64,000 nt of DNA from Isochrysis galbana (lineage: Eukaryota; Haptophyta; Isochrysidales; Isochrysidaceae), in assembly GCA_018136815.1 (NCBI GenBank), contig CM030943.1:611975-675974 (forward strand), given 5' to 3'. How positions within the stretch are numbered: position 1 is the first letter of the stretch; each line of letters starts with the position of its first letter. The position numbers and the translations under genes are program-made. The notes below the pieces were generated by a model that saw only the letters and a program-made list of their open reading frames with translations, searched no databases and was not told the DNA's origin. Positions 9,397-20,572 of this stretch are shown in pieces.

Positions 9397-11948
9397 TCAG
9401 CAACCAGCACCCCAACACTTGTTTGCGTTTGCAACCTCGGCGTCTCGAAGAATAGCGTCGGCTAAAGCATTGCTCAGCGCCTTGGCACGTGCACGCTCCT
9501 CTTCACGACGCTCGTGCGACTCGGAGGCCGCAAATTCGGCGAAAGCCAGCGCAAGGAGGTCCTCTGAGTGGGACACAAGAGCATAGGCGTCCCTTGCCCC
9601 AAGAGCGAGCGGCTTTCCTCGCGTCGCACCCGTAAGGCAATAGAGCTCTAGATGCGACTGCGGGGCCATCTTTCCACTTCCAGCCAAAAACTGCAGAATT
9701 CTCCGGGAGACTGCGAGGTGCGCCGCAGCGTAGCACGAGCCGCTGTCGTCACTTACGCACAAGGCGATGGCAAGCTGCCGCAGCGCCTTGCCGTTCATCT
9801 CCACACAACTACCCCCAACACTCGCCTCCCCTCCCAGATGGTTGCCCGACAAAGCTAGCTTCGCCAGCAGCTCTAGGAAATCGATGTAGATAGGAAGCCA
9901 TGACGGACCTTGGAAGTATGCGGGCCCTGCCACACCATCTGAACGAATGCGTGCGCGGAGCTCTGCTAAGGCATCGCCACCGAGGGGGGCGTTCTCCGCG
10001 GAAATCGCCTTGTCGAATGCCCGCATTGCAAGACGTCCTAGCTCACAAGCCGTGATATCAATGTCATCGCCGATTGAGAGCTCCGCCCTCGCCTGGAGTT
10101 CTTGGACTGCGCTGAGGCCGCTTGTACGAGAAGTCTGTGCGCGATCATTCAATATCATCTCGGCCGTGGATTTGAGCCCATGCTTCTCGCAGACGTGCAG
10201 CAGTTTGCGAAGTTTAACGCAATGCAGCCTGTCTCCGCCTGAAGCACCGACGGCAGCTCTAGCCCGTTCGCGAAGCATGGATGCCATCCATTTGCGCGCC
10301 TCTGAGGCTGCAGATGACTGAGCGAGCAGGTCACCACCGTACGCGGCAGCCAACTGCCAAAGTGCATCGTCCTTTCCAAGAGACTTGGCATAATAGAGGA
10401 GAAGAGTCTGACGGATGGTAAGTGAGGACTCGGCCGCAACATCATCTACAGGTACAGCACGGGCGCGGCAAAGCAAGTCCCATAGGTGGCACAACAACCA
10501 GCCATCTCCGTACTGCGAGCGCAACGAATGCATGGCCCCATACGGGTTATCTTGAAGTAGGGCGTAGAGGCACGCCTGGAACGCATCCTCCTGGATGAGT
10601 CCGTCTCCGCTATCGGCCATGGTTTCGGAGAGCTGCCAGCGCCGGCGCGTTGGCTGCTCCAAAAGCAGTCGGGCTATCAGCAGTGCAAGCCATGAACCCT
10701 TCACGGCCGAGCTTAGAGCGTGGGCGTCAGCACACATGAGCAAGGCGACGTCACGCACTCCCTGTGCACCCGCCTCACCGGCAGCAATTGCAGCATCGGC
10801 ATCGGCGCGGAGTGACGTGGCATCCTCCTTCCAAATTCGCCAGCGGAGGCTGAAAACAGACAATGTCTCCTCTACTCCTGCAATGGCAAGTGAGTGCAGG
10901 CATGAGTACGACGGCCGGCCCTGGCTGATAGGTGACTGTGAGCGGGAAATACACAGTGTCAGCGGCGGGGCGGACAGGAGTCTGGCAGCATGAAGCGATC
11001 CAGTGCCCAACCCTTGAGCTATAGATTACAATGATGTACAAAGAGTGTCGCAACCCCTTGCGATGGGCATAGAGTACGTCTTCGTACCAAGCGATCGCGC
11101 GGAGACCTCGTGATGAGGAGCTAGGACTTCGTCATCAGTCAGACGAGGCAGCGCATCGATAAGAGTGTCCAGGCGAAGAAGCATCGCGCCAACTGGCGAG
11201 GATATGCCAGACGGGTCCTCCTGAAAAGCTGAGTGCCCCCCCAAAAGTGTGCGTGCGTCATCCGGTTTGCCGTGCGCGATGAGGGAGCAGACCGTGGGCC
11301 AGTAGGCCGGATCAGTCTCCGGTGCTCGAGCACGCATCAGAGCCTTCAACTGGGTTGTAAGCTCCGTGTGGTTACAAAGGTGGCGATGCCACCAGCTCAG
11401 TATCATCTCGCCTGTGCGCATACACCCGGATTTGTCAAGGAGACGAGAGACTCCGCATCTAACGCAAGTCATCTTTCAAGGGCAGGCATGTGCACCTTCC
11501 TGCAGCTCAAGAAGTGCATGAGCGGCTTACGGGATGGACGCTCTTGGGTGGGCTGTGCTGTCTGCCCCGCCTTTAGCATGCTGCGTAGCTCACCCCACCG
11601 GCTCGCATGTCGGTGCGCTGTGGCTGCGAATGGGCATGCACCTGCGACGAGTGGCCTGCGGATGAGCATGATCATCGCGAGATCCCAAATGCACACAGCC
11701 CTCTTGACGCGCTCGAGCTCGTCGTCGAGCTGCTTGAGCTTGAGCTCAGCATCGGCTGATCCCTTCTCCCGCTGCTCACGCATCTCCTCCTCGAGGTCAT
11801 CGGCACAGAGCCCCATCTCTACAAGGTACTTCCTGCCAAAGAGCACAAGCTCCGAGATGGGTGCCTCGTCGCCCGGCAGCTCGGCGTCGAGCTCGGTGAA
11901 GATGATGCGCAGCTGGAGTACCAGTTTTCGCACAGCCGTTGCCATCAT
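9397..11948 (-). CDS. NUP85: NUP85-like nucleoporin, 3 exons
   Basis: Scaffold protein of the nuclear pore Y (Nup107-160) complex at the nuclear envelope. My model is exon 1 11948-11642, exon 2 11411-11088, exon 3 10877-9397, joined by GT..AG introns; phases 1 and 1 agree and give 703 residues (human NUP85 has 656). Exon 1 is helical with a charged coiled segment and ends near AVCIWDLAMIML; exon 2 holds GEMILSWWHRHL and an AYWPTVCSLIAHGK repeat-like pair of helices; exon 3 holds RWRIWKED, WLLCHLWDLL, LLLYYAKSLGKDDALWQLA and KLRKLLHVCEKHGL, which follow the order of the NUP85 alpha-solenoid. The start at 11948 (two ATGs in a row) lies just inside a long G/C homopolymer stretch. The intron 1 donor GTGCAT and intron 2 donor GTACGA are weak, so the edges may be off by a few codons. 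Confidence 0.75.
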
Positions 11949-13940
11949 GGGCGAGAAGGGGGGGGGGGGGGGCGGGGGGGCGAGGAAGGGGAAGGGGAAG
12001 CGGGGGAAGGGGGAAGGAAGGGGGGGCGGGGGGGGGGGGGGGGTGAGCACCCTCCCAACTCGCGCCTGGGGGCCTGGGGGGTTTTTTTCTAAAGGGTTTT
12101 TTTCTAGGGGGGCCTGGGGGGGGGGGGGTGTTACACTCCCACCAAGGTCGGCGCGCGAGCGCGCCAGGGAGGAGGGCATGGGTACCCCTCGTTGCCAAAA
12201 GTTTGACGTTCTATTTTTGGGAAGTGCCGGCAGGACTCCCGCTTTTATCGGGCTGATCCGACACATCTGGCCTAGCCACTACCACTATGCGGGCTGCCGC
12301 AGGGCTCCCACAGGTGAGACAGAACCGCAGGCACACTGCACTGCCAGCGTTGCTCCGTCGCGCACGCGTCGTTCTCACACGACCGTCGCAGCACGTGGAG
12401 CGGGCCCAAAACGGCTGTACAAAAGTCTGACAATAGCGCGAGGCGAGAGGAGTAGGGGCTCTGGTGGACCGGGAGGGAGAGGGAGTCGCGAGGCCATGGT
12501 GGCACATTATCTTGGACCACTGCCGGACCACTGCCGTGGCCGGTGAGCAGTTCTCGACGCCCTCGCCCACCGCCCACCATCCCTCTGCTGAGCTGCCTCT
12601 GTTCCTTCGTCTCCCACTCACTCACTGTAGGGAGCGCTCATACACTTCACGAGATGGCGCGACATGTGTGTAGCGCGGGGCGCTCGCCGCCGGTGTACAT
12701 CTGCTCTCAGTATCAGGTGCGTGCCCCCTGTGCCGATTAATGTGGGACAAACTTTATGGTTGGCATCATATCAACACTCCACACAACCTCTCACTCCACG
12801 AAAGCGCAATCGTGCATTCCTCACCCATCACAGCCCGCGAGGGACACAACAGCACGAGTCCAGCAACACTGCACACGTGCCGCCGGCTGCACATCGCACT
12901 CACACGTATGTATAGGGCTGCACTTTTAGCTGCATTGCCGCCCACCACGAGCCCGCTGCTACGTGCACTTGCCTCACCACGGACCTCGCCACCCAAGATC
13001 AGCCGAGCGACATCGTCGCCTGCCAGAAGAACGACATCGACAATAGGATCGAGGAGGAGGGGTGTGAGAAAAAGACGAAAAGGATGAATTGAAAACTCAG
13101 TAAGCTTTGGGGTTACCGTGTGTTTGGGGGAAGGGGGGGGGGGAGTTGCTATGCTCACGCGCCGCGTCCTTGATTAGCTTTGTACTCATCTTTGTAATAA
13201 TAATACCCTGGAGACTGTTTGAAAAAGAAAACATGCACCTCTGGGTGAAAAAAAAGAATCACTTGGCCCTCTTTTGACGGAACGCGACTTCCAGTCTTAC
13301 CATATGAGACTGTCGAATCATCGAGAGAAAAGGAGGGGTTGTCTCTCGAAATCGAACGTGAGACGCTCGAAGACACGAGGCTGTCCGTCAATTCAGCACG
13401 TCAATGCGAAAACAAAACTACTTTTTGTGCTCCATGTTGGGATGTTGTGCTATAAAAACGGGCAAACTATTGACTGGCCCGTGCTTGGCGGGTATGACTT
13501 GTGTGTCTCCGAACGTGAATGGCCTTGGAGGTCATCCGTGTGTACCAAAAAATTCCAAAAGTTGGCTCGAGATGAGCGCAAAGCAGCCGGTGTCCAATCG
13601 TGATTCACGACACGATTGCCCACAGAAATCGATCGCAACCATCACGCCTGAAGCTTTCAGGCCGGTGCTTGGCTAGATTACATATTGAATCTACTAGTAG
13701 CCAAAAGAACGGGCGGTCTAGAGCTCGAAATTCTCCCTTCTGCCCAATTTTCGAGCCCTCCGTGCGGAGAAAAATTCTCCCTTTAGACGTCAAACAAAAA
13801 GCTATCAATTCCACAGTACTGTTCGGCCGCGCGCGTCGCGCCGTCGCAGATCATGCTGCAGGCTAGCTTAAATTACATTTCTAGATTGCTACCAGCCCTA
13901 TGATGCACGTGAAAATCCGAGGAGCCGACAAAAACATAGA
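11949..13940. other. intergenic, no convincing gene
   Basis: 11958-12135 is almost pure G and C homopolymer blocks with two copies of GGGTTTTTTTCTA. The rest has short frames only. A minus frame at 12766-13158 has a run of aliphatic residues but no recognisable motif. I see no RNA gene. The CAATG-free segment 13160-13900 is AT-richer than its surroundings and may be old element sequence. Confidence 0.6.
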
Positions 13941-13991
13941 GAGAACACCTGCCGCCGATGCTCTGGTTGAGCATTGGCGGCAGGTGTTCTC
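13941..13991. repeat. hairpin: 23-bp arms, 5-base loop
   Basis: Left arm 13941-13963 (GAGAACACCTGCC...GATGCTC) and right arm 13969-13991 are reverse complements with one C/T difference, which would be a G-U pair in RNA. The loop is TGGTT. No gene is adjacent. It might be a small-RNA precursor, a cruciform or a remnant of a miniature element. Confidence 0.8.
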
Positions 13992-14519
13992 CCTGCCTCA
14001 CAGCGTCGAAAGACGAGTCGGGAACCTGACGTTTGGGGCGGCAAAGGCATTGTAGGTACGGCATCAAACGATTTAGACGACTTGCAAATTTTCACTAACT
14101 CATCCTTATCTAAATTGAACCTACGGATGGGAGATTCTTTCTCCGTCCCACCGAGGAGTCCTCTGAAAGGAGATTCGTCGCTTCCAAATTGGACCGGAAA
14201 ACGTTGAGAGGCATTCGGGATGTTGCGCAGCTGACCCCACAAGGAGCTGGCAATTTGGCCGACGCTCCACGGGGCTAACGTCGTGAGTTTTCGCGTTTTT
14301 TGCACTATAAGTACTAAGTAAGCTAACGCGCTAACGCTAACGCACTCCGAGATCTCCGAACTCCGCCCTCCATCAAGTTATTCAAGAAACACGTGAAAGT
14401 ATTACGTACTCGTTCCCGCACGTGCGACTCACTGTCACTGAACCAAACGGTCCTTCCCGCGTGCACCCCCCCCCCCCGCCCCCGCCCCCCCACCCCCGTG
14501 CGAGAGAGAGAGAGAGCCC

Positions 14520-14627
14520 AAATATGTCGGAGATATCCCCCCCCCCCCAAATATGTAGTTATGTAGACTCGCCCAGGAAGGGTCCAAATACGTAGTTACG
14601 ATATGTACATATTTTTACCTACCCCTA
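14520..14627 (+). repeat. hAT-family terminus, solo copy
   Basis: Ends in TTTTTACCTACCCCTA at 14627, the same last ten bases as the hAT ends at 58323 and 61987. Upstream are several AATATGT/ACGTAGTTA blocks like the subterminal ATATTT repeats of those elements. No matching left end was found, so this may be a truncated element. Confidence 0.55.
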
Positions 14628-15572
14628 GCCGTATCTGGCACTGTCAAAGAGAGGAGGACCGCGAGAGCAGCCTCAACGGCGGAGGCTCGTCAGCCACGCG
14701 TGGACGGCCGCGTTGGTGACCTGGTCCTGGTTCTCGATGCCGAGTTCGAGTGAGGGCGAATCCTGCGAGGGCGAGGGGCAGGTCGGGATGGTCGTGACGG
14801 GGCCTGTGGTACTGTGGTACTGTGGTAGCCAGGGTAGCCGCGTGCGCGCGCTATGAGGAGCTGGGTGGGCTGCGCGGGCAATGATGCCAGAGGGTCAGGG
14901 AGTGGTCGGACTGTCGGCAGCCCGACACGGCGCTGCATCGGGCGGGAATCAAATGCCGAATGAAGCTTAGATAAAAAGGAAACGATCCCCGATCCCCCCG
15001 CGGGCGCGACCGCCAATTCTTTACGGGTAGAGCGTGAGCGCGCGTGACGGAGGGGGGGGAGAGGGGAGGCGAATCGCACCATTTCTTGGCGAAGATTTTC
15101 GTAGCGTCAGGTAGCCCCCCCCCCCCGGAGGTTTTTTATTGGCATCGCGCCACGGTCAAAAAATGCAGCCCAATCCTTACTATGTTTGACCGCCCTATCC
15201 TCGAGGGCACGCTGCCGCTCGACACGTGCTCTCTGGTGGCGGTGTGTGTGTCCCCTCTCAAGCGGCCCCTTGCTCCTTTCCCCCCTCCCGCCGGGGCTCG
15301 AACGCCCCTCCTCTCCGAGTTTCACCATCGATCTAAGAGAGATGTGAAGCTTTGGGAAATAGGCGATTATTCTTGATGAGGACTTCCTCAAACTCAAACT
15401 TCGAACAATGGTGAAAGAGCTGATATCTTTGCTTGCTTCAAGATTTACTCGACGGGTTTTTGCCTCTACTACTACCGAGAGTACCAACGACCAACGACTG
15501 ACTGAGAGAGTTTTAGGACATCTTGAAAATGAGGCATGGCCATGAAGCGAAGCTCGAGCCTCGAGAGTCGAC
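14628..15572. other. intergenic, upstream of left glycosyltransferase copy
   Basis: No gene recognised. Contains C-runs (15115-15125) and GC-rich low-complexity frames. It would include any promoter of the left glycosyltransferase copy, but I see no clear TATA or other motif. Confidence 0.5.
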
Positions 15573-18437
15573 CGAGGCGAGGGTTGTGACGGCGGCGGTA
15601 GGCGGCGCCATGCGTCCACGTCGTGTGGGCAGCGCTGCCGAGGAGGGATCGCTGCTGCTGCCGACGACAAAGCCCCGGCGGGTGAAGCGCGCCCCGCTTG
15701 CCTACCCCATCCTCGTCGGCCTCGGGCTACTGCTCGCGCTCCTCATGCTGGGCCAGCGCTTGGCGTGCCGTGCGTTGGAGCAGCCGGTGCCCACCTTGTA
15801 CTGGCAGACCAAGGAGTACGCGCCGGCCTACATCAACGATGAGCCGCAGCTGAGGAAGCGGATATTGATCGTTTGGCCAACCGTCCCGGTCCCACAGTTC
15901 AAGGGTGCCGACTCGCGGCCGCTCGAGTTTGTGCAGGCTCTTGTCGAGCTCGGGCTTCAGACCGATGTTCTGCCCTTCGACTCGACGGGCAACGACCTGC
16001 ACCGGCAGAATTACAACGATACAGGCGACCGGGCCGTGCTCTACCGCGCCGGGGTGAGCGTGATCCACCCGCCGCTGCTCAAGATGCCGTCTGCGTTGGC
16101 GGATGCGGACGACGCGGCGATCGGGTTGTTCCTGCAACAGTACGACGTGCTGGTCATGTGGACGTGGCCGAACCTTGGGCTGCTGAAGTGGATGACCAGG
16201 CTGACCGCGGTCGGCCGCAGGTGGGGCGTACAGGTGGTGGCCATCTGCGATGACATCGGCGTGGGCTTCCGGGCGATGATGGCGGCCAATCCTGGGTTGG
16301 CTGGCGACAAGGCAGTGGCCGAGGTGGTGCAAGCGGGGCTGGCCAAGCGGGACCCGGCGGTGATCCAGCCGGCCGCCGCGGCCGCAGCGACCTCCTGGGC
16401 GTCGTGGCTTCCTAGTCTGTCCTGCCTGTGCCGGAAAGCGGCTGTGGTGGTCGCAACCTCCGTCGCCGAGATGATCGAGTACGAGTCGGCCATCTACGCG
16501 CGGGCCAACCTCATCGTAGGCATCACAAACGCATCGTTGGCCGTGCTGAGGACCCTTGCTCCCGAGACCCGATCGGCCACCCTTCGGTATGTGGCTCCGC
16601 TTCCGCCGGTGGTGGCCGCCCCAACCCCCGCCGACCGCCGGACCGGCTTCCTCTTCGTTGGGTACGATAACCCGGCCAACAATATGGGGGTGGCCTGGTT
16701 CGGCGAGCGGGTGCTGCCGGTGCTTGACGACCGGCTGGGCACCTTCCACATTGTCGGGATGGTCCGGGCGTCCAACGCGCTGTGCGCGCACCGCCGCGTC
16801 CGGTGCCACGGCCCGCTGGACGACCGGGCGCTGTCGGCGCTCCTGGCGACGGTAGTGGCCACCATCAACCCGATCATGGAGCACTCGGGCGTTGCCACCA
16901 AATCCTGCCGGTCGCTTCTCGAACGGGTGCCGGTTGTGACCACCACCCTCGACGGCACCTTCTCCGACGGCCCGCCGCCGGCAGCGGTGACATTGTGCAC
17001 TCCGCGAGACGCCAGGTGCTTCGCGGCTGGGCTGGCGCGTACGGCAGCTCTGACGCCGGCTGAGCGACGGCGTCTCACCGACGATGGCGCCCGACACGTC
17101 GAGGCGCACTTTGGCGTCGGACAATTCCGGGAAGACGTCCGCCGGCTTCTCCACTATTTGTCGACGCAGCGGCTCCGCGTGGCGGTCGAGGGGGCGGCCG
17201 TCCGGAACGGCGAGTCGATGGCCGCCCAGAACTACCACATCCTCCGCACGCTGGCGTCGATGCGCGACGAGGTGGAGGTGGTATATGTGGGCGACCCGCC
17301 CCAGCCGGCGATCGTCGGAGTGAGCGCGCTGGCGTCGCGAGGAGTCGGCTTCCAGGTGGACGTGTGGATGCAACAGTCGTGGCCGCCCCAGTTTGGTGGG
17401 AAGCCAGCCTACTTCTGTGGCCCGGCCTGCCGCAAGATCATCTGGCTGCCGTGGGAGTTTGGTTCGCTGCCGGCGGCGTGGGTCAGGGCGCTACTCCGCG
17501 AGGGCTACTCCGAGGTTTGGACCCCATCGACTGCCGGCGCCCGGGGCATCGTCGAGTCGGGCGTGCCGCGTGAGCGGGTGCGTGTTGTCCCGTGCGTAGT
17601 CGACTGCAAGGCGCTGCCCCGGCTGCGGCTCGGCTCAGCCCGACCGGCCGGGCCGGTTCACTTCTTCTTCACTGGCGGGCTGATCCCACGGAAGGGGGTC
17701 GACCTACTGCTCGACGCGTGGAACTCGAGTGCTCGGCTCTGCCTCAACCCAGCCGGAGCCCAGCTGACGCTGCACACGTCGTATGTCAACGGGTACGACG
17801 ATCGAGCGCTCCACAGGATGCAGGCCATCACCCGGCGTTGCGCCCCAACGGTGGTCCACAGGTCGGGGTGGATGTCTGTCGAGGAGCACTCCGGCATGCT
17901 AGCTGCAGCTGACGTGTACGTGGCCCCGTACAGATCAGAGGGGTTCGGCATCCCGGCGGTCGAGGCGATGGTGGCCGGGATCCCGGTGATCACTACAGTC
18001 TCCCGCGACCCGGTCGGACACCCGGCCGCCGCCGACGCGCTGGCCCCGCACGTGACGGGTATCCCGGCCGACGAGGTCCGGTGCACCACCTTCCCGTGCT
18101 CGGCCGACGGCCGGTCAATCTGCGTCAACCCGCCGTGTAGCCAGGACCAGGCCACCGGCCAGTGGCGGTGCCAGTGCATGCCGGTGGCCGGAGCCGACGT
18201 CTCGTGGTTCGAGCCTGAAATGCCGGCTCTCGTACGCAGCCTCGAGCGGTTCGTGGCGCTCGGGCCGCGGAAGGCGGTCCAGGTCGAAGAGCTCCGGCGC
18301 GCCCAAGCCTTTGCCCAAGGCTTCTGCGCCAACCGATTCGCCGAGCGGCTCCGCCATGCGCTCCGCGATCCCGTCTCGCCCTACCACGACGGTGCCGCCG
18401 GCCGTCGGCGCTCGTTGCTTCCGCAGGCCCCGGCGGC
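15573..18437 (+). repeat. left arm of 2,865-bp inverted repeat
   Basis: Reverse complement of 22262-25126. The arms have equal length. The differences I find are a few substitutions in the outermost roughly 100 bases (for example GCCATG versus GCAATG at the start codon context, and two that change Ala-Gly to Asp-Glu) and one near the inner edge; the about 2.7 kb between translate identically in every frame I compared. Confidence 0.95.
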
Positions 18438-18447
18438 CATGTACTAG
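15610..18447 (+). CDS. membrane-anchored double GT4 glycosyltransferase, left copy, C-terminally truncated
   Basis: 945 residues from the ATG at 15610; an earlier TTG-opened extension is unlikely because the right copy differs there. It is a type II membrane protein: basic cytoplasmic tail, one hydrophobic helix at about residues 30-51 (YPILVGLGLLLALLMLG), then a lumenal part. Module 1 (about 55-540) ends in a GT-B C-terminal half with FLFVGYDNPANNMG (about 349) and HGPLDDRALSALL. Module 2 (about 550-930) has FFFTGGLIPRKGVDLLL (about 685) and the GT4 signature YRSEGFGIPAVEAM (about 774), where the first Glu is the nucleotide-sugar binding residue of GT4 enzymes. Likely a Golgi or ER sugar transferase; donor and acceptor unknown. 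Compared with the right copy it lacks the third, DDD-containing module: homology stops at 18437 and four codons later a stop occurs in unrelated sequence. A cysteine-rich CTTFPCSADGRS..NPPCSQ insert near the end is odd for GT4. Confidence 0.8.
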   Translation: MRPRRVGSAAEEGSLLLPTTKPRRVKRAPLAYPILVGLGLLLALLMLGQRLACRALEQPVPTLYWQTKEYAPAYINDEPQLRKRILIVWPTVPVPQFKGADSRPLEFVQALVELGLQTDVLPFDSTGNDLHRQNYNDTGDRAVLYRAGVSVIHPPLLKMPSALADADDAAIGLFLQQYDVLVMWTWPNLGLLKWMTRLTAVGRRWGVQVVAICDDIGVGFRAMMAANPGLAGDKAVAEVVQAGLAKRDPAVIQPAAAAAATSWASWLPSLSCLCRKAAVVVATSVAEMIEYESAIYARANLIVGITNASLAVLRTLAPETRSATLRYVAPLPPVVAAPTPADRRTGFLFVGYDNPANNMGVAWFGERVLPVLDDRLGTFHIVGMVRASNALCAHRRVRCHGPLDDRALSALLATVVATINPIMEHSGVATKSCRSLLERVPVVTTTLDGTFSDGPPPAAVTLCTPRDARCFAAGLARTAALTPAERRRLTDDGARHVEAHFGVGQFREDVRRLLHYLSTQRLRVAVEGAAVRNGESMAAQNYHILRTLASMRDEVEVVYVGDPPQPAIVGVSALASRGVGFQVDVWMQQSWPPQFGGKPAYFCGPACRKIIWLPWEFGSLPAAWVRALLREGYSEVWTPSTAGARGIVESGVPRERVRVVPCVVDCKALPRLRLGSARPAGPVHFFFTGGLIPRKGVDLLLDAWNSSARLCLNPAGAQLTLHTSYVNGYDDRALHRMQAITRRCAPTVVHRSGWMSVEEHSGMLAAADVYVAPYRSEGFGIPAVEAMVAGIPVITTVSRDPVGHPAAADALAPHVTGIPADEVRCTTFPCSADGRSICVNPPCSQDQATGQWRCQCMPVAGADVSWFEPEMPALVRSLERFVALGPRKAVQVEELRRAQAFAQGFCANRFAERLRHALRDPVSPYHDGAAGRRRSLLPQAPAAMY

Positions 18448-18721
18448 TGCTTGAACGGACGGCACTTCGTCGCGGGGCGGTTCGACCGGCTAGCGCGGAC
18501 CCTCATTCGCTTTGCAAGTTGGATGAAGTAGATTTTTGATTGGGTTGGGGAAGTGTTGGGAGCGGGACAATCGAGGAGCGAGGGTCTAGAGAGGTGGCGG
18601 GTTGCGGGAAGAACGTGTTTTATTCCCTGTCGTGTGAGGCTGACATGGGCAGCGGAGCCACTCAGGAAACGTTGAAAACAGGTTTCGCGGTTTCGCACAT
18701 TCCACATTGCACCTCAAAGCA
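18448..18721. other. spacer sequence after the left arm, no gene
   Basis: Unique-looking 270 bases between the end of the inverted-repeat arm and the R7 element; nothing recognised. Confidence 0.5.
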
Positions 18722-19639
18722 ACAACTAACTTTGTAGTTGGTTGCGATGGACGATGGAGCGCGCCGACGCGAGCCTCTCCTCTCCTCAGGCCCCCCTGCC
18801 AAGGGCGGCCCCAGTCCCCATGGGCCAGTCGCTGGCAAAGCGACCGCGTCCGCTACCCGACGCCGAGCAGGTGCGTGCGACTATGGTTGCACCACACGGC
18901 CCGTGGCCCTGGCCACACCATTGCACAGCAGCCATGCTGGCCCCCCCCATGCACATGGGAGTATGGGAGTCAACAGACTGCAGACGCCAGCGCGTGGAGT
19001 GAGCTACCTTGGAGACGAAGGTGCCGGACTCGCCTTCGACCTTCATGCGTTCACGATTCCCCTTAAGGAAGGTGAAGCCTTCTTTCTCTATGGCTTTGAC
19101 GATTACGCTTACGGTTGCGCAAACCCGTAATCTTAAAGACTACCGGGTTGTCTTCGGGGGGGGGGGGGGAAGACAACGGAAAATGTCTGCCTCCTTTGCC
19201 GCCTTCTGAGCAACGGTCGAAGCCTCGCCGATCTTCCCCAAGGTTCGCTCCCTCCCCCCGAGGGTCTCCCCTGTCATCTCCCCGCTTGGGGTGCCCAGGT
19301 TTGCCCTGACAACCCACTAAACAGGGCGCACAACTCATAGGGTCAGGGAGGCTCGGCGCCCGCCATTGCGCGTCGGCGAGATCCGATCGTCGGGGCAGTC
19401 CGTCCGAGGGAGCAATGGCAGTGCCCCTGGTAGCCCTGCCCATGACGGGATTGTACCAGTGGTACCTACTGACTTTTATGGCCCCTACCTCCTCATCAGA
19501 CCAATCCACGCCGACGCGCACGATGCCAGCACAGGTGCGCGCGCGCTGTGAGCCCAGCTGAAGAATCCAGGCCTAAATCACTGAGCTGAGCGAGCGCTAG
19601 CACAGGAATGACCAATCTGACCACTCCCATGCACCCCTT

Positions 19640-19965
19640 GCGCCTCGCAGGGGCGGAGCGAGGGCTCCGCTCACCGGAAAATATGTAAGTCCCGCACCTG
19701 TTTACAGGATAAGTCGGGACTGAGGACGCCGCCAGCCCGGTAGGCATAGGAGGAAGGGGGGGACGGATCACCGGGGGGGGGCGCGGGCCACCGACCATAT
19801 CTAAGCCCTTTTCCCCTATCCCCCTAGTAGTGCACGGGGGGAGTCGCCTGATGGCGGGGGGGAAAGGGCCAGGAGAGAGGGGGTGTAGAAAGTTTTGCTG
19901 CGTGAGTAGAAAGTAGAGGGTCCACGGCCGCGTGTGCGGTGAGACTATTAAGAAGTTAATTATTT
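19640..19965 (+). repeat. R1 dispersed repeat, copy b
   Basis: About 325 bases that match 63405-63725 in inverse orientation, including GGCGGAGCGAGGGCTCCGC, CCGCACCTGTTTACA, CCCCTAGTAGTGCACGGGG and the end GTGAGACTATTAAGAAGT. This pair gives the longest view of the family. Confidence 0.8.
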
Positions 19966-20009
19966 TTCTCCTCGTCTCCTCGAGATGTTCACCAACGTCA
20001 CCACAATGA

Positions 20010-20195
20010 ATCCTTGTCGAAGGAGGCCCTCTCGGGGCGCGCCCTCATACCGAGCCAAGGCGACGCCGTTCTCGTCGCGTACGGGGTGCTCCTGGGCCTC
20101 TCCTTCGGGGTGCTCGCGGGGGGGCTCATGGTAGGGTGAGAGTCCCCGCGGGAGGGGAAGAAACCCTGAGGGAAAGGAGACCAAATGAAGGCAAG
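20010..20195 (+). pseudogene. scrap of the cytochrome b561 gene: last about 40 codons plus 3' UTR
   Basis: Reads SGRALIPSQGDAVLVAYGVL and on to GGLMVG and a TGA stop, the same as the 3' end of the b561 gene at 56429-56550 with a few substitutions, and continues about 60 bases past the stop in common with it. It has no upstream b561 sequence, so it cannot be functional. Because the untranslated part is included and no poly(A) is seen, copying from DNA is more likely than retroposition. Confidence 0.85.
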
Positions 20196-20198
20196 CCG

Positions 20199-20572
20199 CC
20201 TTCGTTCACCGCGATGTGCCATGGGCCCTTCGAGGATCGGGCCCAGAAGTCGGGCTCGGGGTCCACACCCTCGAGTTCGAGAAGAAGCTCGACAATGGCG
20301 GCATAGACCGTCGTGTCGAGTAAGGTGAGGTCGCCCTCTTGGTGGAACGACATGTCGTACGTGGCATCTGTGTCCATATTGGTGTCCTCATCTTCTGAGT
20401 CTGGCTCCTGAGGCCTGAGGTGCAGGAAGGGACAGGTTGATGGTGAGTATCGCGAGGCCGAGAGGTTGGGAGGGAGAGTGTTGTGTTGCTCTTGAGGTTG
20501 GGGTTTGCCTCCGGCTCCCTGTTGGCCAGTCCTCCTTGCTTCTCCAAGGGGTTGTGCTGTACGTTTTGTCAA
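20199..20572 (-). other. unassigned reading frame inside the R7 element
   Basis: Open on the minus strand for about 125 codons before running into the b561 scrap. It has a low-complexity Pro/Gln start, an acidic stretch (DSEDEDTNMDTD) and a more protein-like end (TVYAAIVELLLELEGV, FWARSSKGPWHIAVNE). It may be a piece of an element-encoded protein. I do not recognise it. Confidence 0.3.

Noticed and set aside
11469..12266. Long Pro-rich N-terminal extension of the nucleoporin
   Set aside because: It is a translation of G/C homopolymer blocks at 11958-12135; the two ATGs at 11948 and 11945 are better starts.
14520..14627. Helitron 3' end (CTAG terminus)
   Set aside because: The sequence ends ..CCCCTAG before variable flank, but there is no hairpin 10-15 bases upstream, and the same terminus forms an inverted pair with an 8-bp target duplication at 57088-58323, which fits hAT.
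15727..17373. 548-codon open frame antisense to the left glycosyltransferase (and its twin at 23326-24972)
   Set aside because: Antisense of a high-GC coding sequence; His/Arg-rich, without motifs. The sense frame has clear GT signatures.
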